Assembly: GCA_036172665.1 (NCBI GenBank)
Contig: CM069875.1
Span: 23,839,806 to 23,903,805 of the forward strand
Source: Prosopocoilus inquinatus
Lineage: Eukaryota; Arthropoda; Insecta; Coleoptera; Lucanidae
DNA length: 64,000 nucleotides
Direction of reading: 5' to 3'
In this document: piece after piece, positions 1 to 12,721 of the stretch
Numbering within the stretch: the stretch's first letter is position 1
Layout of the letters: every line of letters begins with the position of its first letter
The notes under the pieces: model-generated
What the model was told of the DNA's origin: nothing
Seen by the model: the letters and a program-made list of their open reading frames with translations, nothing else
Database searches by the model: none
Position numbers and translations under genes: made by a program

Positions 1-1015
1 GGAAAGAGTGAAAATAAAAGCGAAGAAAAATAAACCCTTCAGTAATTTTCCACCAAAATCTAGATAATTAAGATTTTAAAAGGCAAAATAAGTTAAAATG
101 CAGGAAGCAAAAGGAACGTTTATACGAAGAGAAACACAAACCTTAAACCTTAAACTTCTTCATTGATTTAAGTTTCTTCGCTAAAATCATTTATTTATTT
201 TTGTAAGAAGTTTAATGCCCGTATTCATTATACTTCTGGGTATTGATTTACAACCTTATAATACCTATTTTAAATGGTGCCTTATTGAAGAAAGCCTCAA
301 GGAAGTACTATGAATGCTAGCTTTAGTTTTAATTTTATTACGCGGAACCTTACAAAATAACTGTGTTTTGTACAAAGTGTTTAAAAAGGAAACCAAATCG
401 GTCTTCTATTTACTAAACCACTCGATAAACTAGCTTAACTGTAGTGTATTTTTAACAAACTACAAATAGATAAAATTTAGTATTTAGTGTTTTTCATTTC
501 TACTCCGATTCGTTTTGTTGAATAAAAGCTTTAAAGATAAATGATTAGATATTTCTGAATCACGATGTATATTGTAAAAAAACACATTTATTAGCTTCAC
601 GTTTCTCTGAACAGCCGTATTTAAAAAAAAATCATATTACCTTGTTCATTAATTTTTTTCACTCCTGACGAAGCGATCAACCGACAGTGAAACGTTGAGC
701 GTTATTTGCATTTTTTACAGTGTCCAGTCAATGGTTAAAAACAATTTTCATCTGACGGGAGTCGCCTTCAATAAAAACGAAGCTTTCAATGTAAATTTTC
801 TCTTTTTTTACTTTTAGAAAGTACAGGGGCTTCAATTAAGTACGATTTGTAATTAGTATACCTACAAAAAAGTTTCAAAAAATTCGAATTTGAACAAAGA
901 TGTTGCCGTTTATTCAAATATTTGCTCAATTTATTAGAATGTTTAATGAACGAGAAACCATTTGATTAAAATGGACAATACGAACGAATTAACATAGTTG
1001 ACTATAAATCATGTA
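1..1015. other. non-coding AT-rich DNA
   Basis: No gene or repeat boundary was recognised. A short motif at 665-693 resembles a degraded hammerhead ribozyme core (see findings). Confidence 0.4.
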
Positions 1016-1147
1016 TAAGGCGGTATTTTAGTCATGGATTAACTTTAAGCTTCGCTTTATTCTTTTGTCTACAATTATTAGGACAATTGTTTCTGTAGGA
1101 ATAAACTATAGCGCAAAATTAATCCACGATTGAAATATCGGCACTAT
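1016..1147. repeat. MITE, family A copy 1
   Basis: A short foldback element. The left end (GGCGGTATTTTAGTCATGG then ATTAACTTTAA) is the reverse complement, with changes, of the right end near 1115-1145. The centre holds AACAATTGT-type sequence shared with the other family copies at 1153, 2996, 15829, 52977 and 53108. It is non-coding and about 130 bp. The superfamily is not certain; other copies are flanked by TA or TAA. Confidence 0.6.
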
Positions 1148-1152
1148 GACAT

Positions 1153-1567
1153 TTAGGGCTGTTCTCTTAGTCGCAGTTTAACTTTAATCTTCAATTTATT
1201 CCTATAGCAGTAATGCCGTTATAATTTGAACGCCTGAACAGTCCAAGTGGTAAGGGACCGGCCTTGCAATCGTAAGATCGTCGGTTCGCACCGCGTTCGA
1301 GATATTTTTCGGAGGTGGTCGTTATTCACTTCAGGTACCCTTCAGTATTAGCGAGAAAATTCTAGCCTGCTTCCGTTTCAACGACGAGGAGGTTTGGAAG
1401 TAACAGAGCCATGGAACACTTTACACACACAAAATACATTCTCGCTCTTGAGGTCCTGTCGAGTCTACGACTTAGGATCCCGTTGGGCAACCACCACAGA
1501 TAAAAAGAGTTACAATGAGAATAAACAGGACATTAAAGTTAAACTGCGACTAAGAAAACGAGCCTTT
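1153..1567. repeat. MITE, family A copy 2, split by a SINE
   Basis: The arms CTTAGTCGCAGTTTAAC (about 1168) and GTTAAACTGCGACTAAG (about 1540) are exact inverted copies, and the two halves fit the family A layout. About 283 bp of unrelated, CG-richer sequence interrupts the centre (1226-1508). Confidence 0.65.
1226..1508 (+). repeat. tRNA-derived SINE-like insertion
   Basis: The head resembles a tRNA: an AGTCCAAGTGGTAAGGG box A-like stretch at about 1240, then GGTTCGCACC as a box B (RNA polymerase III promoter) at about 1283. The insertion is flanked by GTTATAAT (1218-1225) and GTTACAAT (1509-1516), an 8-bp target duplication with one mismatch. No acceptor stem can be drawn, so it is not a functional tRNA gene. 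The body has no homology I recognise. Confidence 0.5.
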
Positions 1568-2228
1568 TGACAGGTTATTTTGTCATTGAATCAATTTTAA
1601 AAATTGATATTTATATTACAGTAGGTTCTAATTAAACAAAGAAACGCCATAAATGTTATGACGTATTGTACTGAATAATGCCTTGTTTTCATTTTATTCA
1701 TGGTTGGTTAGATTTGGACTCAGTTATTCAGTTAGGTGTCTTCATGTAAAGTGAAACATACTCTAGAAGAAATCAAAGCATATGTTCCTAATTGTTCTTT
1801 GTGTAACCTATGTAACTTTAATACGATATGAATATTTGTATGTTCAAAAAACTGGTATGCAAATGAAAACAAAAATTACAGTCACGAAAATGGATTTCTA
1901 CTTTCCTTATCTTTTCAAAGCTGAATATTTCAAAGTTCGCCAGTAATCTTTTAAATTCCTGTTTTTTTTTGTTCTAGTAAATCATGCTACGTCGTGATAG
2001 AGCTGTAACAATAGGTGCTTTCCTTTTGCCACAAATCTCACCTCAGATCAGATAAACGGCACCTCCTTTAACACGAACAAGAAAGTTCGAATGTACATTT
2101 GGAATTGGCAACTAATGAGTGTTCTCGAGTGGCATGGAGAGAGGTCAAAATCTCATTTCAAAGTTACTACAGGAATAAAAAATCACGTTTATGTTATCTG
2201 AGGTAACATTTGTGGTACCTATAGGCAT

Positions 2229-2440
2229 GACGTTCTACATTCCGTTGCACGTCATTAGTTAATGTTCACATGCTGTGTTGATACATATACTTATTTACTT
2301 AAAATGTAATATGCATACTGTGAGATTTTTTTATAAAACGAACATACGATATAAAAATTTCTTTTATTTTAAGTTTATATCAACATACAATGCGTCTGAC
2401 GTCATCATTAACTAATGACGGGTAACGGATGACGCGTGAC
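2229..2440. repeat. foldback repeat
   Basis: CGTCATTAGTTAATG (about 2250-2264) recurs inverted as CATTAACTAATGACG (about 2406-2420), within longer diverged arms of about 36 bp. A TGACGTCA palindrome (CREB/AP-1 type) lies at 2397-2404. Confidence 0.5.
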
Positions 2441-2698
2441 TTGTCTTTAAAAGGAATACAACTATAGCTAATGTTGTAGTGTAGTTGTGTTATAAGCTGA
2501 GTTCTAATTTACATCTGAAGTTACCGGAAGTTACTCTAGTTTTACCATTAAAGTAAAATTTCGCATTTCCAATATGCAATACATAAGCGCTGTATTTTTC
2601 TTGCATTGCAATCTGTCAATTATAACCTTCGTACAAACATTAATGTTACCAACGTAAGTACATGTATTATCATAACACAATACACAGGTTTACTGATA

Positions 2699-2818
2699 GT
2701 GTTTTCCGCTGGCTGCACTGTTGCACACTGAGTGTATCTCCATCTTGTTTTATTACATAAAGCTGAACCGAGATCGAAATACACTCATCGTGCATGACAG
2801 TGCAGCCAGTGGAAAACA
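2699..2818. repeat. short foldback MITE
   Basis: The left arm GTTTTCCGCTGGCTGCACTG (from 2701) is the inverse of CAGTGCAGCCAGTGGAAAAC (to 2816). The pairing continues through GTGTAT and ATACAC for about 40 bp per arm, with about 36 bp of spacer. Non-coding. Confidence 0.7.
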
Positions 2819-2995
2819 ATATGAATTTCGCCGGTGAGAAATCCTCAACTTAACGGCATCTGTGTTCATTTTCATAATTAATTAAGTACCGTGTGGTACA
2901 GTCATCCGCAACTAAAATGCACCTCCTGCATGAAAACTTAACCCTTAAGACCTTATGCCACTAAGGCTGTAAGAAATGTCAAGTTGTAGCACTAA

Positions 2996-3122
2996 GGCCC
3001 GGTTTTTCAATCACAGGTTAACCCTAACTTTCGGGTTATTTCCATGGTAACAAGTACGAAGACAATTGTTTCCATGGCAATAGACTGAAGGTTAAAGTTA
3101 ACTTGTGATTGAAAAACGGCCC
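2996..3122. repeat. MITE, family A copy 3
   Basis: The best-preserved family A copy. The left end GGCCCGGTTTTTCAATCACA and right end GTGATTGAAAAACGGCC are inverted copies. TAA flanks both sides (2993-2995 and 3123-3125), which fits a TA or TAA target duplication. Length 127 bp, non-coding. Confidence 0.75.
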
Positions 3123-5806
3123 TAAAGGTGCGAATAACTGCACATATTTTTTTATGTCTATCCTCGTTTTAGTTAATTTTCTTAATTCTAATAATATTTA
3201 TTAAATTTTCTGGTGGTTCCGTTTGTCTGGCATTAAGTCCTTCTCAAGTGTCAATTTTTGAGAAGAATATTTATTAGAATTAAAAAAGAAACAAAAATAA
3301 CTTTCTTTGCTGACAATGAATAGTTCGAACTTTATTTATTATTAAATTTTAAAGCGGTCTTATGTTTTCTGTGCAGTTTTCATTGGTCACTGGCACACGA
3401 ATTTATAAAGCGTCCTTTAATTAATCAAATTTTAAATTATGTCTATTTAAACAATTTCCCATTGAAAACAACAATCTCAATCAAATTATCTACATTAGTT
3501 TACACTTGTTTATACAACACACTCCGCGATCTATTTAAACATACACGATTTAATTACTGTCATGAAGAAATTATGTCATTGCCGTAACATGTTATTTTTA
3601 TGCAGGCGTCACTAATTACTGTTTCCATCAAAAATTGCAGTTAATACATACTTATGACTTTATAAGTCATATTATCAGCAAACCTAGGCGAAGTTTAGGT
3701 AGAAGGTTTCGTTAAATATACGAGGAACTACTATTATGATGATGTGATCGTAGCCGTAAAAAGTACGAATCTTTAATGATAAAAACAAAAGTAAAAGCAA
3801 AACAATAAACAAGTCGAAGCCCGAGTATATAAAAATTTGTTTATTTAACTGAAAACATCATAAATAGACACACGTTCATTTTGCAGTGACGACGACATAA
3901 CTGACGTGAATTAAATGTGTTATGCCAGTCTTTTTAAAAGTTACATTAAAAAATTAGAACGTTTTCATAATTATTATTAATTCACGATGAACGCGAGGAT
4001 GAGACTGCTTCGCGCGTATAAACCATACAGCCGAGAAATCTGCGCCGCTGCTTTGTTTATCTTTATACTGTTTTTTTACCAGTTATCCTACAAAAGGCCG
4101 GGCTTTAATTATTAGTTTCCTCCGATTAGAATTATTGTATCATTTATGAAAACTTATTCGTCAGAATCAACGATTACTTAAAAACTTCTCTTCCGTATTT
4201 ATTTAAACACCAAGGACAGGCAAGCAACCGCAGACTCCCGCTTCTGGAATGTTACAATAAATGTTTCCGTGAACACTTACAACGAGCAATCTTTTTGTTT
4301 TCTTCGTTGAACAATTGCAATTAATGCGCGACTAATTATTATAACCGTCATCGGCAAGTTGTTTAACGACATTAGAATATTTTATTCTTTTATCCCGGCT
4401 TTTTGCGAGATGATCGATTCGAAATATTGCTTGAAGATCGATTCTTTGTTTGAACTTTCTCTTCCTGCAGTGACTAAATTCCGGTCATCTGTCTGCTTTC
4501 TTCTCGCTGAATAACAAAGAAAGGTTTGTTTGGCTTTTGAATTCGTTTTATGAAGTGTTCATTAAAATACAATAGTCGTATGTACATGAGCACTTATGTT
4601 TTGGGACACTGAAAATCAATTAAATGCTAAAAAGTGACCTCACTTACTATTAAGAAAAACAAAAGTAAGTTAAATTAAATTAAATTAATTCATGCGAAAA
4701 CCATGTTAATCAAATAATATAAAGTCAGCTAACAAAAAATATTAGTTATTAAAGTGAAAACATGAAATAATTTCATCGAATAGATTTGCATGATGAAAAA
4801 TTTCGCTTTCCGTAAAAGTTAAAAAGATTCGCTGAAGGCAAAATTTAACGGGAAAGCTTGTAACCTTTCTTATCTTAATACTTTTTTATTTATTCCGGAT
4901 TCCGATGATTATTGTGGGTAATACATTTTCGATTAATCAATGTACAGTGGCAATAATCCTAATCGAAACCGCTTTAAGCTAACTGGACCCTTATGGACAC
5001 TGGTAGTAAGGGTTACAGAACACTCAATGGGTCTCAATTAGTTTGATCGCAACTGTATAATATAAACACATACGCGAAAGAAAAAAAAAATATATATTTT
5101 TTTTAATGTGTCTCCAAGCTTACGGCATTTATTAATTTTTCATTTATTTTATTCGTCCTTATCTACCTTGTCGTTATAAAGGCAGTATTTTGAGTAAATA
5201 TTGAGTTATCATTGTTATCAGTTATTTTATTTCCATTTCGTTGACTTTCACGTTTTTTTTTGTTATTAATCATCAAGTAATTGTACTGGATAAAAATCAG
5301 TAAATCATTTAATTTGTTGTTTTAACAGAAAAATTTAAAATGGGTTGAAGAAGTTGTCAAAAACATTTCAGGCTTTTTAATTTTTTTTTAAATCAATGAT
5401 CATTATAATTTTCTTGTTCATTTTAAAACTGGCATCTCTTTAATCGTTTTCTATTTCCTGGAAATTATCTTTTGTTTTTCTTATATTCTATTAATTATAC
5501 ATAAACGAAAAATGTAGTTAAGTAACTACACATCAATGGCTAAAGTGTAAAACCCCATAATTCGATTATTTTTTTCATTTTTGTGTTGTGTTATATTTTT
5601 AAAAATATTGCTACCCTTTAAAGTACAAAACTTCACAAGTGTAGGCGTTTAACATCTATTTTCAATAATATACAATCTTTCAAGGATGTCAAGATTAAGA
5701 AAAAATTCTTGAAAAATTTAGATACATTTTTATATTTCCAGTAAAATAATGCTAAACTGACTTATGAGGTTTTGCATTTTAATCATCGATATACGTGGGG
5801 ATTCAG
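3123..5806. other. non-coding stretch with an enhancer-like island
   Basis: No gene seen. The part at about 4180-4560 is CG-richer and holds TAATTA/TTAATG homeodomain-type cores and ATCGATT motifs. This is compatible with a regulatory element but not proof of one. The rest is low-complexity AT-rich DNA. Confidence 0.25.
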
Positions 5807-5916
5807 GAGGAATTCGCCAAGAGTTATGGGTGGATTTTGCTCAGCAATATAAACCAAAAAAACCAAAAGTTGTGATTCAGTATTCATCCCCGACGTTTGG
5901 TGCACTGACTCACCCG
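5807..5916 (+). other. weak candidate coding exon
   Basis: An open frame gives a protein-like peptide (ELWVDFAQQYKPKKPKVV, then IQYSSPTFGALTHP). It is bounded by a possible acceptor ATTCAG at 5801-5806 and a possible donor GTATGC at 5917. The acceptor has a poor pyrimidine tract and the donor is only partly consensus. In-frame stops lie just upstream and about 35 bp downstream. I do not recognise the peptide, and chance is the likelier explanation. Confidence 0.15.
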
Positions 5917-6631
5917 GTATGCAAAAGTTCTAAATATTTTCATAAAGTATAACTTTCTTTTCCGTCTTTTTTTATTCTGTTCGTCGGAGCTTTCCTCATC
6001 GAACAACCAATTCTAGTTTTTCTTTTCTTCTAACTGTTCATTTTTTAATATTCATAAAATAGTTATTTAGATAATTTTGAGTTTTCTATTCATTTAATTA
6101 TCTGTATTTTTTTTTTCATTGTCTCACTTGTTCGACTTATTATTGAATTATTGTATTCTTTAAATAGTTAAATATTTGCATTATAAAATTAATAGTTTAA
6201 TAAAATGGAATTTTTAGATCATTTCAACTTTTTTGTTAAATCCATTAATTAATTATGATGTACAAAAGCTTACTAAGCAAATTACATTTGGAAACGCAAC
6301 ATAATGAGCAACAATAAATAACGAATTTTTGGGAAATTTTCAAGAAAATTTGTTAACAAGAATTCAATTAAAATATGAAGACGAGTAGGAAACTTGTTCA
6401 AATATGAGAATCACCATAATTTAATGAAATGTAAAGTAAGTATTAAGTAAGTAAAGTATTGATATTCGTTTATTAATTACAACAATTCAGTGGATAATAC
6501 GAAAATAAATATATCAAAAGTAAAAAAAAAAAAAAACTGGGAAATATGTATAACTTTCAAAATACTTCCTTTAACAAGATACAGTGAATGGAAATACTAA
6601 TCGATGTAGAATCACATGATGTAAAAATATA

Positions 6632-7584
6632 CAGGATGTTTCATTTATGAAAATTGAATTGGGGGCAGTTAAGCACACCATATTTTAACCGACCTCTATT
6701 TTGCAAATTATATTTTCAAACGATATGACATTTTAATCTTAAAATTTGAAAGTAAATACGGTAATATGAAAGATAACCAAAACATTTTTTTAAAATAAAT
6801 TTGAAAATAAAAAGTGCAGAATCTTAACTTCTAATGCCGCGTCCACACCAATGCAAACACTGTCAGCTAACCTGTTTGCAGAAGCTTTCGCTGATATTCT
6901 TGGCGGCTAATTGTGTTTAAATAAAATTTCTACTAACAATTGTGCTTTCATAACAATATTCTATCCGTAGATGGTAAACTTTAATAAGAAATGCTAACGA
7001 ATGTTCAATAAAAAAAACGGTCAAGTAGACCGTAGCAGGCCTTTGTTGTCGGGAACGCATGTCGCGGTTAACTTCATTTGAATTTCAACTTTGACAAGTT
7101 GACGGTTAAACCTAACCAACAAAACTCGAAAGCTGCTTCTGCAATTTTTTTTTCTAACATTTATACTTAATACAAACATTCGATAATAAAAGTTTCTTTT
7201 TGAAATGTCTTCGTTGAGTTAAAGTGAGGTTAGAAATGCAAGTGACGCTTCACGCTAGCCGTATGAAGAACCCTACGCTAAACGTTCAGAATAAATTCAT
7301 GGCTATCTAGACCGTTTTTTTAATTGAACACTCGTTAGTATTGTATAAGAGCAAGTGTTAGCTAACATGTTCTTATTGGGTGGACACAACATAATAGAAG
7401 CATAAGATTTCATTTAAAATAAAAAAATTAACAGCGTCTTCCAGGGTATAACCGGAAGTCATTAGAAAAGATTTTAGTCTGAAAGATCACTTTCTGCTAG
7501 ATCACTACACTTATTAATTTTCACAAGTTTTGAATAACTCTTCTCCGAGAACTTTCAACCTGCTACACAACTTGGGATACTCTG
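6632..7584. repeat. Tc1/mariner-type MITE, family D copy 1, with nested insert
   Basis: The right end (ACTTGGGATACTCTGTATA) and inner blocks match the element at 24325-24873. The left end begins CAGGATGTTTCATTTATG after TA, which corresponds to an internal point of the other copy (about 24397). The copies therefore differ in where the left terminus lies. A second element interrupts this copy at 6834-7391. Confidence 0.6.
6834..7391. repeat. foldback element nested in the family D MITE
   Basis: The ends are GCGTCCACACCAAT (about 6839) and ATTGGGTGGACAC (about 7375). Inner arms match again inverted: GCTAACGAATGTTCAAT at about 6990, and ATTGAACACTCGTTAGT at about 7323. It is absent from the family D copy at 24325, which supports a later insertion. 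No transposase remnant was seen. Confidence 0.6.
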
Positions 7585-9280
7585 TATAATCTATAACAAA
7601 TCTTAGCGCGTTTTACTAATTATGAAACATCAAATTGCACGCTTTACTGTCTACTAATAGTAATTTAAATATTGTTTTCTTTTAACTTAATTTTATCTCA
7701 TTTGAATGAATATCTAACATGAAAGTAGATAATCTAACAAAAGAAATTTCTGCTATCCAATTTCACCTTTCAAGATCAAATTTATTTTTGTCGGTGCAAA
7801 TGAATTAGTTCACTTTCGCGGAAAATTGAACGCTCATAAGATTAGAAATTAGAAATTTCGTGGAATGTAAATAAATGCAGGACAACTTCACCCGAATCTG
7901 TAACGATTTGAAAATTTGGAACGAATTTCCGAGGTCAAACGGTTTCATGCGGGTAGAAATATTCTCTTAGCCCTTATTTAACCGCAAAAGTCAACGCTTA
8001 GCGCGTTCGTGAAAGTTCAAATTATGTAATTCGTGAGGTTGAATAAAAGATTACAATAATTTCAGTGTTTGTAAGGCATTATTGCACAGAGCAGAGCAAG
8101 ATAAAGGTGTTCAAACTGCGGAACTGCGAGTTTTTATTCAGTTAATTCTTTGAATTTTTATTGTATTAAAAACATTAAATCATACAGTTGCATTGTCAAA
8201 TTAAATCAAAAGCTCAATTATTTTTATACTCGGTAGTGCCTTTGTTCGGTTTCCAAATGTTTAATTCAATGCTTGAATAATTTTGTATGTCACTTTAATA
8301 ATTAGTTACTTCAAAGGTTTTTGATAGTAGGTTTATCTTTTGCAATACAGGACGTTTCTTCTTTTATACTTCTAATATTTTCGATTTTGAAATTATTAAT
8401 TCAGTCAAGTCATTTTCGCTCTTTTTGATAGTTTTCATTTTTGTTATGTTGTATTTAAACTTAATTTAAAAAGGTGATTACAGTAATAACTGAAAAACAA
8501 ATCACTAACGAAATATTATGAAAGTAAATCTGTTTGTATTTTCTTAACAATTTAGAGTCAATTATCTTCAATTCGGTCAAATTAACAAAAAAACCACTGA
8601 CTTGGAAATTCACAAACTAAACGCACATGTGATTTATTAACAGCATAAAAAGCAAATAGTAACTATTTACTTAATTAATATGAAAAAACAGCTAAATAGA
8701 TTGCATGACAGCTACATTTCACGTTCCCTTTCGAAACGGAGAGAAAGATTCTTCAACGAAACATTTTTTAAACTTCGTTTTATTAATAAAACTATGTTTT
8801 TTCCCGAACCAAATAAAAGCAAATATTTCAAATGTATTTGGCTTTTGCTATTTACAGAATAGTTTAAACAAAAAAATGGTGATCAATCAAAGTTATAAAT
8901 AAGCGTGTAGAAATATCTATGGAGGTTAAATAACTGGAGAAGTGACAAAGCGAGCAGAAAACGAACCGATTTTAGAACGCGCGTTCCCGTATGACAAAAA
9001 TAAGGACTACCAGAAAATATTACCTGTGCGTGATAAAGTACGCGATACTCTACTCTTCGTTCGTTTTGCCATACTTAAAGGTCGAGTTTTGAGTAATACA
9101 TATTATATGGCATCGCGTTCTCCATACACTTAAACCTCGATGGCAACATTTAACTTATTCCTTCTGTACACGCAATCGATAAATTTATTACGTATTACCA
9201 AGTATTCGAATATTTCGAAAATCATGAACTCTTATCTGAAACTCACTACTACACCATTAAGCGAAGTTGTCAATAATGTA
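7585..9280. other. non-coding stretch with an enhancer-like island
   Basis: No gene seen. At 7790-8050 the sequence is CG-richer and holds a Runt-type AACCGCAAA, a nuclear-receptor half site AGGTCAAA and a TEAD-type GGAATGT. These motifs are short and could be chance. Small reading frames at 8680-9133 have no recognisable content. Confidence 0.2.
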
Positions 9281-10610
9281 CTAGGTGTCTCACAATGTAC
9301 GTAGAAAATTGAAAAGGCAGGTACACGAGATCAAAATACCTCTTCTTTGTTAATTCGCTTTTGACCTAAACCCAATAAGAAGAAAGTTTCAACAGCTTAA
9401 GTACCTTAGTTTGTTCTTTAATTTATACTCATTCCCAGGGCCGTAGCCAGGGGGGGGGGCACCAAGGGAGGTTGAGCTTGTCCTGGAAACTTTTAGGCCT
9501 GCCCTAAAAAATGGTTCAACCTGATACGAAATGGTACATACATTCTTCGTTTATCTTTCTCTTGCTTTGTTGGTGTTTATTTTGCGGTGAACATTTTGAT
9601 AACTCGAGCGCGTGCAATTGCGGTCTGTAGGAAATCAATCAGTTGATGTTCGTTAATTGTATTTGCATGTGAATAGAGAAACATTTCAAATGTTAAGACG
9701 AAAGTATTCATCACTCATTATTCTATCATTATTATTAGATATTCATAACCTTTTCATTTATTTCACACACTTGGCAAATTTTTCCCAAAATTTCTAACTA
9801 TAGAGCACTGTTGTCGGTTTAAGTTTTCGTAAGGCAGTGGTCTTTCAATTTTTGAACAGATATTGTCTATTGAGTACTTTAAATGTGAAAAACTAAACAA
9901 CAAAAACTGCAAATATTTTGAATGTTATTATTTCATGCAATAATTTACAATTTATTTTTGTTGTGTTTTTTATTTATAAAATATTTTAAATCCGTAAAAA
10001 GCATTAGAATAAAAAACTTGTAGAGCCTAACCTACGCTACGCCTCTGAATATTTAGTCCGGCTACGGCCCTGCTCATTCCTCGTTTAATTAATAAAACTT
10101 ATTTCACAAACTATAATATTGTAAGGAAATAGATCGTAAACTTTAAGCGTTGAGCGATCTTTCCAATTTTCCAACAGAGAAGAGTCGATTTCAATTATAA
10201 TTTTATTACTCCTATTAAATATACTCGAAATTTATCAAAACCACATTCATAGAATGTCTACGTCAACCTATTTTCTAGCTTTAATTTAATTTGTCAGCAC
10301 TTCTCAACAATATAAACAGCAATTTTTCAGTAGTAAAAGAATAGCTAAATGGCCTTAACTTTGATGTTACTATTCTTTTTTTTTTTAATAATTGATCATC
10401 GAAAGCGCTGTTCAACTAAATCTTAAATAACCAAAACTTGAATTTAAAATGCAAATTTTACTACAGGTGGTAACGTTCGCTTGTTAATTAACTTTGACAT
10501 TTTAAATTCTTGAAACTTTTTATTTCTTGATCTTTTGCCATAAAAGTTTGGTATGAAAAAAGCTTTAATTTGACCTTCTCTAGTTAACTTTTTCGTTATG
10601 AGACACCCAG
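9281..10610. repeat. Tc1/mariner-type MITE, family E copy 1, carrying a hAT
   Basis: The ends are CTAGGTGTCTCA (9281) and TGAGACACCCAG (to 10610), inverted with one mismatch. TA flanks both sides (9279-9280 and 10611-10612). Without the nested hAT and its duplicated target it is about 685 bp. A second copy lies at 48474-49542. Non-coding; TA targeting points to the Tc1/mariner/pogo group. Confidence 0.75.
9436..10072. mobile_element. non-autonomous hAT element
   Basis: The element is 637 bp. It starts CAGGGCCGTAGCCAGG and ends CCGGCTACGGCCCTG, a TIR typical of hAT elements. A perfect 8-bp target duplication CTCATTCC flanks it (9428-9435 and 10073-10080), the length produced by hAT transposases. 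It holds a run of G near 9451 and no transposase frame, so it would need a transposase supplied from elsewhere. It sits inside the family E MITE and is therefore younger than it. Confidence 0.88.
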
Positions 10611-10612
10611 TA

Positions 10613-12721
10613 TGTTAACAATTATTGATTTCAAGATAAATATTTTTCGACCTTTCAAAAGCATTTGACTTGTGAAATCGTTCGGTTTAGAGGACCCAAT
10701 AGTATAATTTTGAATATAAATATAAACTGCACTTTGGCTATTGTAAGTAATACTGTAACACTGTATCACAATACGCAGAAGATACGTCTGTGGTTGCACG
10801 GTTATAATCTGGACACTATCTATGATCTTTATGACATTATGACGAATAAAAAAATCATTAAATGAACTTCAGTTTAGACTTTTCAATGAAGCACCACAGA
10901 TTTTCATATTTTCAAGAGCAGTCCGTTAAGGCAAATTTACAATATACATTTTTGGTGATCATCACGGACAATGAAAAGTCTAAATTGAAAAGCAGCCAAA
11001 TTTAATCAGATGAAATTCGGGAGAATTTTCGCCGTCGTTGATGAATTACACTGGGTAACACAAATTTTGTTGACTTAGATCTGCTACCTGATTTTGACTA
11101 AGTTTTGGCATGTGAATCCAATTTCCAGCTACAGGATACCTTCTCTCTGTTCCAAAAGTTATACAAAATGTGCATACAAAGGAGAAAAAAAATAGCAAAT
11201 GTACCGCTCACAGAGAATACCAAAAAGGCTGTATGCAGTTACTCTAAGTTAAATTATGTTCGTACAAGTAGCAGTTCTTCTACTAAACGGTAAATATTAA
11301 GTTTATTTTCCTAAGTATACTTCTCGTTCGCAATAATTGTAGAAACGATATGAAAGAAAGAAAACACCTTAGAGCGAGATAAAAGTTAAACAGTTTATTT
11401 GCTTTTGCATATTAAGGTAAAAATTTTCACATTAAAACAAGCTGTAAAGAAAAGAACTTGACGTGATAGAAGAAAACTAGCTTCAGTTTTGAAATCAGCA
11501 AGCCTATTTAACTTTAAAACTGCTGAAAAATTTAACTCAACAGAAATTTTGTTGAAAATTGTTCCCTAGTCTTATTTATAATGATAATGTAAAAAAGTTA
11601 ATTTGCTTTCACGAATTGATCTTGAAGATATGAAAATCTACAGTGCTTCATTTCAACTGAAAACGCAGAAACATTTCACCACAATGCGGAAATCGTTCGC
11701 GTTTTGTTTTGCTGTGTATAATAAAATTTCTTGGCGTAACGTTGGACAGCACCTTGAATTTAAATAACATCAGTCACGTTCATTGCTGGAAAATTAAATA
11801 GTGCGTTGTTACTATTAAAAAATGCATGAGTTTAAAGGTTATTTTAGTTATTTTTATACTACAATATATTCGTCTGCAAGGAGTTATTTGATATATGGTG
11901 TCGTAACATGGAGTACCTGTATTTACATGAACAGTCCTTTTGTTGTTTAGTTAACACAAATGATCCCCCTTCAAATCGTGTATAAATACTTTCATCCATG
12001 GGGTAATATGTACTTGATATATGTATGAAATTACCTTTATTTGTTGTCAACGTAAATTTTAGACATAACAAAAACTCTCTCTAAGCTCACAAAGTATGTA
12101 ATTATAAACATAACCTCCAAATTGTTATTAGAAATTAGTTCAAGAGCAAACTAGTATATTGTTTTTCATCGAAGTACCAAAAGAAAAATAGTGTGGAACA
12201 AACTAGTGAATTTGTCCACTTGATGCTCCCGTTCTAAACTAAAATGTCTTATGAAACTTGCTTTTCAATATATTATTATTAAAACAATTATAAATCTACA
12301 TTACTTCCGTTCCACGTTCTAGTTCGATATTCGTTATATAAAACCTGCACAATCATCTATTATTCATTATTTATAATTGCTCTTTGTAATGGTGTGTAAC
12401 TAATAGTTTCCCTAATACATACAAATTACTGTATATTTATTATTTTACGTTGTTTAAGCCATATTATAAAACAATAAAAACTGTATCTAATTCTGTTTTC
12501 TAAAGACTTTACTAAGAAGCAATTAGAACTCTTTTTTTTTATAAATATGAAAACAGACCGCGAACGTCATTCTACTTATACAGTGTCTTTCAAAAAGTGT
12601 GCTACAAATGGAGATTTCTTTTTATTATCGATTTTTATTTAAATTTACTAAGTCAGAACACTTCTGCATCCCCTAAAATCAAATTGGCAAATGTCAGATG
12701 AAATTTATCTTCAATGGTATA
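10613..12721. other. non-coding AT-rich stretch
   Basis: No gene or bounded repeat recognised. Reading frames at 10596-10865, 11105 and 11859 are short and have no family signature. Confidence 0.4.

Noticed and set aside
9451..9460. G-run as a possible quadruplex or assembly error
   Set aside because: It is a single run of G within the hAT element end and too short alone to support either claim. The same applies to the 12-C run at 32908-32919.
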